Source of the DNA: Mageeibacillus sp. UBA1243
Lineage (GTDB): Bacteria; Bacillota; Clostridia; UBA1212
Direction: 5' to 3'
Assembly: GCA_002308595.1 (NCBI GenBank)
Contig: DBWH01000006.1
Span: forward strand, 46,511-75,689
DNA length: 29,179 nucleotides
The notes under the pieces were generated by a model. That model was not told where the DNA came from. It saw nothing but the letters and a program-made list of their open reading frames with translations, and ran no database searches. Below, piece after piece: positions 8,641 to 15,445 of this stretch (its first letter is position 1; the number at the start of each line of letters is the position of its first letter). The translations under genes and the position numbers were made by a program.

Positions 8641-9622
8641 CTGCGGTCTGCTCTGCGGCAGCTTCGGGCGCCGTTTCATCGTCTATTACATTGGCGGGTT
8701 TCTTCTTTTCAAGTTTCAGCCTCAGAATTTCAAGGCCCACGATGAGCGCGGCTCCCGCCAAAAACGCCAATATGTTAAAGCTGTTCTCCCTGCCCTGCAG
8801 GAATGTCATCGGCAGGTGCTTCGTCACAACCTCTCCTGCCTCGGCTGCAGCCTTTGCGTCAACGCTCGGAGGAGCCATTATGATCGCGTAGATTGACGCC
8901 AATGTCATTCCCAGCACGCAGTAAATCGTCGCGCTCCTGTCTTTTTCAAGAGCGACCTTGATGCCTTTGACCGAAAGGAGAATGCCGGTGATGAGACCGA
9001 TTCCCATTGGCAGTAAGCCGATGATCATCTTCCAGGTGATGTTGAGATGAACTGCCTCGTGAGCGGCCGCAATCGCGGGGATGTAGACGCCCATGATGAG
9101 CATAACGGTGGAGCCTGAGAGGCCGGGGAGGATCATTGCCGATATCGAGACAAAGCCTGTCACGAAAACGTAGAGGTACTCCCAGCCGTGGAGGCCGTCA
9201 ACGAAACTGATGTTGATGTTGGTTTTGAGCATCGTAATGAAGATTACGAGCGCCGCGCCGTTAAACGCCCAGACGAGGTTCTGATATTTTCCCTTGAGCG
9301 TGTCCTTTTCGGTGATGATGATGAATGGAATGGCGGCAATGGTGAGGCCGATGAAGGCCGAGCACATCACGTAAACGTGCGCCTCAAAAAGCTTTTTGAG
9401 CAAAAGCATAGAAACGACAAAGCCGATGACCCAACCCGCCAATAACTTCAGGAGATATTTTACGGCAGGTATGCGTTTGGATTTGTCGCGTGAGAGCAGA
9501 TTGTGGAGTGATGTGATGAATCTTTCGTAGAAACCGAGAATAAAGCCGATTGTTCCTCCGGAAACACCCGGTACGGCATCGGCAATGGCCATCGCAAGGC
9601 CGTGTAAAGCGGTGATAATCAT
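8630..9622 (-). CDS. DUF368 membrane protein, polyprenyl-phosphate carrier transporter family
   Basis: Polytopic membrane protein of 330 residues with two internally related halves, each carrying a PGxSGxT signature: VPGVSGGT at 17-24 and LPGLSGST at 165-172. DUF368 proteins (PopT) have been implicated in returning undecaprenyl phosphate across the membrane for cell-wall and polymer synthesis; that role is transferred from the family. The C-terminal tail (about 300-330) is charged and Ala/Glu-rich, probably cytosolic. The ATG at 9622 has only a weak ribosome site. It heads the operon with trmK, nif3 and tsaD and sits behind a consensus promoter and a leader with strong inverted repeats, so its expression may be controlled at the RNA level. 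Confidence 0.93.
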   Translation of the reverse strand: MIITALHGLAMAIADAVPGVSGGTIGFILGFYERFITSLHNLLSRDKSKRIPAVKYLLKLLAGWVIGFVVSMLLLKKLFEAHVYVMCSAFIGLTIAAIPFIIITEKDTLKGKYQNLVWAFNGAALVIFITMLKTNINISFVDGLHGWEYLYVFVTGFVSISAMILPGLSGSTVMLIMGVYIPAIAAAHEAVHLNITWKMIIGLLPMGIGLITGILLSVKGIKVALEKDRSATIYCVLGMTLASIYAIIMAPPSVDAKAAAEAGEVVTKHLPMTFLQGRENSFNILAFLAGAALIVGLEILRLKLEKKKPANVIDDETAPEAAAEQTADEN

Positions 9623-9651
9623 CTATTGATACCATCTTTCCCCCGCGAAAA

Positions 9652-9745
9652 AACTGTTTTTTTCCGGCTGTTCCGGTACGGCTTTAAAATGACCGAAAAC
9701 AGTTCCGCGGTAAATTTTAATCCTGTGCGGAAACAAAGTTCCGCA
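9652..9745 (-). promoter_or_regulatory. Structured 5' leader of the DUF368 operon, candidate attenuator
   Basis: In the leader RNA (minus strand), TTGCGGAA...TTCCGCA forms a perfect hairpin at 9726-9745. Further down, AACTGTTTT (9696-9704) pairs with AAAACAGTT (9652-9660), with a CGG/CCG extension. That second hairpin ends in a T run on the minus strand, as an intrinsic terminator would. GCGGAACT occurs once near each hairpin, so alternative pairings are possible. This fits a leader that chooses between read-through and termination; no known riboswitch class is recognised. Confidence 0.4.
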
Positions 9746-9754
9746 ATCTAACTT

Positions 9755-9783
9755 ATTATATTATAAGCGCCCCCTGTTTTCAA
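9755..9783 (-). promoter_or_regulatory. Sigma-A promoter of the DUF368-trmK-nif3-tsaD operon
   Basis: On the minus strand TTGAAA (9778-9783) and TATAAT (9755-9760) are separated by exactly 17 bases. Transcription would start near 9748, giving a leader of about 125 bases before the ATG at 9622. A second overlapping TATAAT has poorer spacing. Confidence 0.75.
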
Positions 9784-9786
9784 GCA

Positions 9787-9834
9787 AATAACGGCCCGTG
9801 AAGGCCGTAAAAGCCGTTTTCGCGGACCGTTATT
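9787..9834. terminator. Strong hairpin downstream of the propeller lipoprotein gene
   Basis: AATAACGGCCCGTG (9787-9800) pairs with CGCGGACCGTTATT (9821-9834) over 14 positions with two G-U pairs, enclosing a 20-base loop. It lies 31 bases after the stop at 9865 and directly upstream of the DUF368 promoter, so it most likely ends transcription of the lipoprotein gene. There is no long T run. Confidence 0.6.
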
Positions 9835-9864
9835 AAACCATATTCGCTAGCGTGCAGAACAGGC

Positions 9865-11367
9865 CTATTTATCGGCAATCTTTATGAAATTATCTCCGTC
9901 CGCCGTGAAATAGTATCCATCTTTGGTTCCGACAGACAGAATTAACTCTGTGACGTCGATGAATAAGACATCCGACAGTTCCTCAACCGTATCGAATCTG
10001 TCCCCTGCTGAGTACACAAGTTTCCCGTCGGCAACCGTATAAACACGGTCCTTGAACCCATGGTAATATGCGTACCCCTGATAATACCTGTGGTATTCCG
10101 GCGCATCCGCCACTTTAACTCTGCCGTTGAGGTCCTTCTGTGAATAAACCTCTCCGTTCACAAGGTAAAAAACCAGTCCGTCATTCGTGGAACCGAGAAA
10201 ATCGTCAACGCCATTCTCCTCAACTACCATGGTTTTTTCTTCCATTCCGGTAAGATTCAGCTTCATCAAAGTATTTTTCATAACATAGTACACCGTTTTG
10301 CCGTCGGGAGAGCCGAAAACAAAATTTACATACGGTATATATTCTCCGGACTTGATTAACTCATACTTATCGGAAAAATAGCAAATGTTGGTTCTGGAAG
10401 CGTCTTTGTCACTAAGAGAAAAAGGAGTTCCGGAAAAATCCCGGGCTGAACAGATGTACGGAATGGTCGTAGCATCATATTCGGAATAAAAGCTTACCAG
10501 CGGTATTATTATGTTATCTGAAGCAACCAAATGAGGCTCTTTTCCGTCAACAGAAATATAACAATCGTCACCCGATTTAAAGATTGCCTGGCTGAGATCT
10601 CTGTTAAGCATCAGATACCCGGAAATATCGTACCCAATGTAGCGGAAAGTGGAACTCAGTTTAACTCTGTTGTTCTCATTTGTGCCTCTTTGCACATAAA
10701 GATTATCATTAATCCCATCTCCATCCCCAAAATATATGTATTTTGCCCCGTCTGCAATAGCATAGACCGTTATGTCAAAACCAAGCTTATACTCCTTGTT
10801 GCCGGTGAAGTAGTATGTCACAAACTCGGCGTGGTCGTCGGGGTCCGACGGTCTTGTATAGCTGAGGGTATTGCCGTCAGGTGATATTAATTCAATACAA
10901 TCAGCCTTAACCGATTTTTTAACCTTTCCGGCAGAATAAACGTAATAGTATTCGTCTTCGCTGTGTTTCCTAAAGTATACCTTGCTGCCGTTATAACCCA
11001 TTTTAACTCTGTCAAAACAAAAATCTTCCGTGAGATTGTCATCGATGACTGCAAGCTTTTTCCCGTCATAACAGTATAGTTTTCCGGTGCTGTCTTTTTC
11101 GCGCAGGAATATCACTGCCGTTTTGCCGGAGCCCGACAACAGATACTGAAAGTCGCTGCAATTATCGAATTCAATCACATTACCCGTCGAGCTGTAGCAA
11201 TACCAGCGGTTTTCGACTTTCAAGAACTGTATTTCTACAGGATCCCCGGAGGTAATGTCTGCGTGAGAACAGCCTGAGATTAAAACCCCGATAACCGTCA
11301 CAAAGGCGGCGATTGCCATAAAAACAGCAACAACAGGGACAACGCCCTTAAAAAAACACCTTTTCAT
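9865..11367 (-). CDS. Uncharacterised lipoprotein, probably beta-propeller
   Basis: A surface lipoprotein of 500 residues with no recognised enzyme motif. It has a basic start, a hydrophobic segment (about 9-30) and the lipobox LISGC with C33 as the lipidation site. The rest is built of repeated strands with Tyr/Asp/Gly-rich turns such as YCYDGKKLAVIDD, ISPDGNTLSYT and GSPDGKTVYYV, which recall TolB/DUF5050-type propeller blades. I use the ATG at 11367, which follows AAAGGA by nine bases, rather than a TTG 18 bases further upstream. It lies 32 bases after the acetyltransferase gene and is probably co-transcribed with it. The gene is AT-richer than its neighbours and contains no copy of the dispersed CGCCAAT word, which may indicate acquisition from elsewhere. 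Confidence 0.75.
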   Translation of the reverse strand: MKRCFFKGVVPVVAVFMAIAAFVTVIGVLISGCSHADITSGDPVEIQFLKVENRWYCYSSTGNVIEFDNCSDFQYLLSGSGKTAVIFLREKDSTGKLYCYDGKKLAVIDDNLTEDFCFDRVKMGYNGSKVYFRKHSEDEYYYVYSAGKVKKSVKADCIELISPDGNTLSYTRPSDPDDHAEFVTYYFTGNKEYKLGFDITVYAIADGAKYIYFGDGDGINDNLYVQRGTNENNRVKLSSTFRYIGYDISGYLMLNRDLSQAIFKSGDDCYISVDGKEPHLVASDNIIIPLVSFYSEYDATTIPYICSARDFSGTPFSLSDKDASRTNICYFSDKYELIKSGEYIPYVNFVFGSPDGKTVYYVMKNTLMKLNLTGMEEKTMVVEENGVDDFLGSTNDGLVFYLVNGEVYSQKDLNGRVKVADAPEYHRYYQGYAYYHGFKDRVYTVADGKLVYSAGDRFDTVEELSDVLFIDVTELILSVGTKDGYYFTADGDNFIKIADK

Positions 11368-11399
11368 ACCATTTATTCCTTTCAAAAAGTTAAATCAGC

Positions 11400-12500
11400 T
11401 CAAAAATGTTCAAAAACACCTCCCGGCCTCTTCGGAAAAGCTCTGAAGAAATCAGCAGCGCCGCGCTCGTTTATCACATTCACTCCTTCCATATATGCGG
11501 CGTATTCGGGGGCGGAATCGTCAAGACCGTAAACAATGCGTATAAACGCTCCGGGTGTGAGCTCCACGTCGGGTTCCGAGTCCGCTTTCCTTACCGTACA
11601 CCCGCCAAGACCGTAAGAAACGTCAAAAACGCCTCCGACTTCAGGCAAAGTGTCATTGATCTTTAAAGTAAATCTGCCCGGCTGGCGGGGATATGCATTG
11701 GCGTCAAGGATCATAACAGTATTGAGAGGCCTTGCTTCAATGTCAGCCGCGATTCTGTAGGTTGTGTGGTTGTAGTGGCGGAGGACCATATCGATTTCGG
11801 GCGCCGGCGCACAGTTTGCAAACTCAATCTTTTCAAACTCGCCCTCAAACATGCGAAGGAACGAGAAAATCGCAAGAAGAGCCTCTTTTGAGACGAAAGC
11901 AAATTCGCGCACGGTGAGTTTTGTGTCGACAAGGCGGTTGATTTCAAACCTCGCCGCCGTATCAAAGCCGATATATGCCGACGGGACACCGCCAATGTAA
12001 CAGATGTATTTCTTCTCCCCGGCAAAATCTCCATAGCCGTTTCTCCTGACGAGAAGATTTCTGCCCTTTCTGAACGTGTCGTAAATGCTTATCATATCGG
12101 CCGCTTTATCAGGTCCGCAGGGTATGAAGCGGTTCTCGTACGGCACGAAATCAAGCTTTGCGGAAGGCGTTTCGATTATCAGATGGTTTCCGACCTTCTC
12201 ATAGCCGAATTTACGGTAAAATGCGAAAGAAAACGTATGAATAAGAGCGACCGCGGCACCGTTTTCAGCGCCTTTATTATGCATCTTTTCAAACATTTCA
12301 CGGACGTAGCCCATCCTTCTGAACTCGGGTGGCGTGGACACTGCGCCGATGATAAGAGCCGGCAAATCCCTGCCCGAAAAAGAAGTGGGTATGATGCGCG
12401 ACACGGCTGTCGAAACAGTCGCTTCGCCGTCCTTCACCTTAACCTCAGTATATGTTCCTTTTTTGAAATCGTCAATATTATCAATCAGTACTTCAGCCAT
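11400..12500 (-). CDS. GNAT-family N-acetyltransferase, Eis-like architecture
   Basis: Predicted acetyl-CoA-dependent acetyltransferase of 366 residues with the three-part plan of the Eis family. An N-terminal GNAT domain carries the acetyl-CoA loop VSTPPEFRRMGYV (about 54-66) and FAFYRKFGYEKVG (about 92-104). A second GNAT-like domain follows, then a sterol-carrier-like C-terminal domain (about 265-366) ending in a phenylalanine. In Eis the terminal carboxylate takes part in catalysis, so an intact C-terminus matters; that is family knowledge. The substrate could be an aminoglycoside, peptide or other amine and is not determined here. The ATG at 12500 has GGAG seven bases upstream. It is divergent from the esterase gene and first in a two-gene unit with the lipoprotein. 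Confidence 0.85.
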   Translation of the reverse strand: MAEVLIDNIDDFKKGTYTEVKVKDGEATVSTAVSRIIPTSFSGRDLPALIIGAVSTPPEFRRMGYVREMFEKMHNKGAENGAAVALIHTFSFAFYRKFGYEKVGNHLIIETPSAKLDFVPYENRFIPCGPDKAADMISIYDTFRKGRNLLVRRNGYGDFAGEKKYICYIGGVPSAYIGFDTAARFEINRLVDTKLTVREFAFVSKEALLAIFSFLRMFEGEFEKIEFANCAPAPEIDMVLRHYNHTTYRIAADIEARPLNTVMILDANAYPRQPGRFTLKINDTLPEVGGVFDVSYGLGGCTVRKADSEPDVELTPGAFIRIVYGLDDSAPEYAAYMEGVNVINERGAADFFRAFPKRPGGVFEHF

Positions 12501-12526
12501 TTTCAAGCTCCTGAAACGTTTTTTAA

Positions 12527-12555
12527 ATTGTAACCGAAAAGCGCCCGAATTACAA
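12527..12555 (-). promoter_or_regulatory. Promoter of the acetyltransferase-lipoprotein unit
   Basis: On the minus strand TTGTAA (12550-12555) and TACAAT (12527-12532) are spaced by 17 bases, about 27 bases before the ATG at 12500. It is divergent from the esterase promoter, with 18 bases between the two -35 boxes. Confidence 0.65.
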
Positions 12556-12573
12556 CCACGAACACGCCAATGC

Positions 12574-12603
12574 TTGACAGCCGGGTCTTGCCGATTTTAT
12601 AAT
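12574..12603 (+). promoter_or_regulatory. Consensus sigma-A promoter of the esterase gene
   Basis: Perfect TTGACA (12574-12579) and perfect TATAAT (12598-12603) are spaced by 18 bases. Two dispersed CGCCAATG words in inverted orientation (12565-12572 and 12634-12641) bracket it; the first sits between the two divergent -35 boxes. Confidence 0.75.
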
Positions 12604-12649
12604 CTTGACAGCTGAAAGCAACAGTGTAAATTGCATTGGCGGTGACACC

Positions 12650-13807
12650 ATGGAGATATTTGAAAAAGTACACGGCAACATGATAACCGTTTCGGATTAC
12701 CGCATTCTGTCGGAACTTCCGGAGCTGATGCGGCTCGATTCGGGCGCGCCTGTGAAGGATGCCGGCGACTGGGAGAAAAGGCGCCGTGAGATCTTTGAGA
12801 CTGCGGTCAGGCTTCAGTACGGCGAGCTGCCGCCGGAGCCTGAGATTCTTGACGTGACGCTTCTTCACTCGACGCTTTTCATGAAGCGGCCCGACGTCCC
12901 CATGAACAATTATCTTATAAAGACAGGCACGGCGAATAGGCCCTTCTATTTTAAAATGCAGGTGATATTGCCGGGCTGCGGCGGCAAGCCCTGCCCTGTT
13001 ATCGTTGACGGGGACATGTGCTGGACTTATCACCTTGACGGCAGGTTCCTTGACGCCGCAATTTCGCGCGGGATCGGCTGGGTTCTTTTTGACAGAACGG
13101 TGATTGCGGACGACGTGAACGACAGGGGACGCAGAAACGGCAGGATTTACGAAACATACCCTGACCTTGACTGCGGCGCGCTGATGGCGTGGGCATGGGG
13201 CTACAAAATATGCGTTGACACGGTCCTTAAGCTTTCGCTTCCCGTTGACCGCAACTTTATCGCTTTTTCGGGCCACTCGCGCGGCGGAAAGACAGCGCTC
13301 CTTGCGGGTGTCATTGACCCGCGCGCAAGTATTGTCAATCCGAACAGTTCGGGTGCGGGAGGCGCCGGCTGCTACAGGTTTGTGATGAACGGGCAATGCG
13401 CCGGCGGCGACCCTTTCAGGAGCGAGACGCTCGACGACCTTCTCAACGTTTTTCCGTTCTGGTTCGGCCCGTCCCTTGGCAATTTTTACGGCAGGGCTTC
13501 CGCTCTTCCTTTTGACGAACATTTTCTTAAGGCGCTTGTCGCTCCGAGGACTCTTTTCATTTCGGAGTCCTGCGACGACATATGGGCAAACCCTCTCGGA
13601 ACGCTCCTCACCACGCGCAAAGCAGAGCCCGCGTTCAGGCTTACGGGCGCTTCCGACAGCATCTTCTGGTACTACAGACCCGGCAAGCACGCCCACACGT
13701 ACGTTAACGTCGAGATGCTCGCCAATGTGATAAACCACAAAAGATCCGGTGAGCCCGTTGACGGCAGGATGTTCATCCTCCCGTTTGACGACAAGCCTAT
13801 ATTATAA
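12650..13807 (+). CDS. Alpha/beta hydrolase related to CE15 glucuronoyl esterases
   Basis: Predicted serine esterase of 385 residues. The nucleophile elbow is GHSRGGKTAL with S210, followed by NSSGAGGAGCYR, which matches the oxyanion and cysteine region of CE15-like and bacterial acetylxylan-esterase-like proteins. Acidic residues E306, D309 and D310 (SESCDDIWANP) and the histidines in GKHAHT (H347, H349) complete a likely triad. CE15 enzymes split ester links between glucuronoxylan and lignin, but no signal peptide is visible, so this one probably acts inside the cell on an imported ester. I chose the ATG at 12650, with GGTGA upstream; a TTG at 12605 would lie at the predicted transcription start. 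It is monocistronic between divergent and convergent neighbours. Confidence 0.75.
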   Translation: MEIFEKVHGNMITVSDYRILSELPELMRLDSGAPVKDAGDWEKRRREIFETAVRLQYGELPPEPEILDVTLLHSTLFMKRPDVPMNNYLIKTGTANRPFYFKMQVILPGCGGKPCPVIVDGDMCWTYHLDGRFLDAAISRGIGWVLFDRTVIADDVNDRGRRNGRIYETYPDLDCGALMAWAWGYKICVDTVLKLSLPVDRNFIAFSGHSRGGKTALLAGVIDPRASIVNPNSSGAGGAGCYRFVMNGQCAGGDPFRSETLDDLLNVFPFWFGPSLGNFYGRASALPFDEHFLKALVAPRTLFISESCDDIWANPLGTLLTTRKAEPAFRLTGASDSIFWYYRPGKHAHTYVNVEMLANVINHKRSGEPVDGRMFILPFDDKPIL

Positions 13808-13824
13808 GCGGGGCGGGCCCTGCT
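13807..13824 (+). terminator. Possible terminator of the esterase gene
   Basis: AGCGGGG pairs with CCCTGCT around a four-base loop directly after the stop codon. The following GAGTTTC is a poor T run, so this is tentative. The rest of 13825-13974 holds no gene I can support. Confidence 0.4.
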
Positions 13825-13974
13825 GAGTTTCAGAATCTATGGAAATGACCTTGGCGTCTTCGGTCGTAAGAGCCTTCAACTCTTCAAAAGTGATCATTGT
13901 TAAAGTTTTACAACGCATAAGCCCGTTTCATGTTTATAATCACTTCTTTCGGGGAATTCTCTTTGGAATCATTC

Positions 13975-15222
13975 TCAGACGTCCGCAAGTTTCCCGATAA
14001 AGAAGGGAATATTGTTTTCAAGGTCTATAAGCATATAAATAAAGGGCCTGTTGAGATAGACTGCTTCCGTGGGAAGTCCGCCTGACTGCATTATCAGGTC
14101 GGACACTGCAGCTGCCTTGGTTCCTCTCTCCGCAACTGAAATGAACGTTTTGTGAATAACGCCTCCGATGAACAGCGGATTCTGAGAGATTCCGATGCCG
14201 GAAAAATCAGCTTCAACTCCGCTGAAAGCGTCTTTTAATCCAACCTTTTCGAGAGCGTGGGAAAGATCAGCCGAATAAGATGTTTTAAATTTCGGCATTT
14301 TGGCGCCGACCGAAATCTCAGCTCTCCCTGAAAGCGCATTGACAAGTTTGTTTCCGTCAAGAGAATCTATGAGCGCTTCCATACTTACACCTTTATTCGG
14401 AAGAAGAGCAGCGAAGGCGTATTTTCCGTTTGCATAAGGCTTTACAAACCCTTTTGATAACTCTGTCTCAATGAAAAGCGACTCTTCAGAGTAAAGCATC
14501 ATTACTTTCGTCTTTATCCCATTCTCATTGGTGAAGTCACCCTCGTGTTCATCACTGCCTTCTTTGTATGGTTTTTCCCACTCTGCATCAAATGACAAAA
14601 CGTTAAGAAGAAATATCGTATCTTCTTCAGGTTTTATGCTGTCCGTAACCTCTTTAATCATATTCCCGGTATGTATCTTGACCCAGTTATTGATGTCTTT
14701 CAGGGCATTGTCGTCAAATACCGTAGAGTAAGCATCGGCATTATAGTAGTCTGCATTTTTTTGCAAAAAGTCTTTGGACAAGTCAATTACAGAGCGCTTG
14801 TTAACCCAGATGGAATTGGCAATTTTGAGTTTGTTTTTCGCATCTTGCGGAAGCGAACTCAGATACGTTTTAAAGAAGTCATTCAGTTCATCAATGCCGA
14901 CGCCGAATGTCTTTTCCATCTGTAATAGAGTATTGTTTTTGGCACCGTTAGCTGTCATGGAAAGCGATGCCAGGACTGAAACCGGCGAAAGCAGTATGTT
15001 TTTTCCGGATACGTTTGCCGCTTTAAGGAGCTTAACTCCGAAATCGGCAACCGCTGCAGCAGTTTTACCGTCGATAGGTTTTGCCTTAATATCTGTATTC
15101 TTATGTACGCCCTTCATCAAGTTGTCTGCGGAAATAGTTACGGTGCAACCGGGTACGCCGGCAATTATAACTATCATAAGAAAAACAGCTAAGATAACCG
15201 CCAAAAAGTGTTTTTTATTCAT
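13975..15222 (-). CDS. Lipoprotein serpin (serine protease inhibitor)
   Basis: A bacterial serpin of 415 residues, probably anchored outside the membrane: hydrophobic leader (about 7-22) and lipobox GVPGC with C26. The serpin fold is evident from NILLSPVSVLASLSMTANGA, the breach and shutter segments, and PFIYMLID near the end. The hinge ERGTKAAAV (from E365) fits the inhibitory pattern of a glycine at P15, threonine at P14 and small residues at P12-P10, so it should be an active inhibitor. Counting from the hinge puts P1-P1' near G381-G382, within MQSGG, which would suit an elastase-like protease; this is inference. The ATG at 15222 has GGAGG eight bases upstream. The gene is AT-rich compared with neighbours. 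Gut Eubacterium serpins (siropins) are known relatives in concept. Confidence 0.93.
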   Translation of the reverse strand: MNKKHFLAVILAVFLMIVIIAGVPGCTVTISADNLMKGVHKNTDIKAKPIDGKTAAAVADFGVKLLKAANVSGKNILLSPVSVLASLSMTANGAKNNTLLQMEKTFGVGIDELNDFFKTYLSSLPQDAKNKLKIANSIWVNKRSVIDLSKDFLQKNADYYNADAYSTVFDDNALKDINNWVKIHTGNMIKEVTDSIKPEEDTIFLLNVLSFDAEWEKPYKEGSDEHEGDFTNENGIKTKVMMLYSEESLFIETELSKGFVKPYANGKYAFAALLPNKGVSMEALIDSLDGNKLVNALSGRAEISVGAKMPKFKTSYSADLSHALEKVGLKDAFSGVEADFSGIGISQNPLFIGGVIHKTFISVAERGTKAAAVSDLIMQSGGLPTEAVYLNRPFIYMLIDLENNIPFFIGKLADV

Positions 15223-15310
15223 AATTATTTCCTCCGTAGAATTATTTAAGAATCAAAATGAACGGTCACGATGCAGTTCATTAAGATTGTCTTGCCACCA
15301 ATCTGAAATC

Positions 15311-15339
15311 ATTATCACACATTACCAAAGAAACGGCAA
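15311..15339 (-). promoter_or_regulatory. Serpin promoter
   Basis: On the minus strand TTGCCG (15334-15339) and GATAAT (15311-15316) are spaced by 17 bases. The leader is about 80 bases long. It is back to back with the promoter of the hydrolase gene at 15380-15408. Confidence 0.55.
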
Positions 15340-15379
15340 GGGCTTCAAAAAATTTCAAGCTTAAAGCTCCGAATTGCAA

Positions 15380-15408
15380 TTGAAAAAAAGTCTGTTTTCT
15401 GTCATAAT
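15380..15408 (+). promoter_or_regulatory. Promoter of the lipoprotein hydrolase gene
   Basis: TTGAAA (15380-15385) and CATAAT (15403-15408) are spaced by 17 bases, with TGT before the -10 box. It lies about 38 bases upstream of the ATG at 15446. Confidence 0.6.
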
Positions 15409-15445
15409 CTCATCAGGGAAGACCACTTTCAAAAGAGGGAAAAGA

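Noticed and set aside
8641..8679. Longer TrmK start at 8679
   Set aside because: It would add a Pro/Arg-rich extension not seen at the start of the family and overlap DUF368 by 50 bases; ATG 8640 fits the family length.
12503..13738. Open minus-strand frame of 411 codons
   Set aside because: Antisense to the esterase, whose nucleophile elbow and promoter are clear. The frame is Arg/Val-rich shadow sequence.
13802..13897. 31-codon minus-strand frame beginning MITFEELKALTTEDAK
   Set aside because: It reads plausibly as protein but has no ribosome site, overlaps the esterase stop codon and has no partner or family I recognise. It may be a remnant, but the evidence is too thin to list as a gene.
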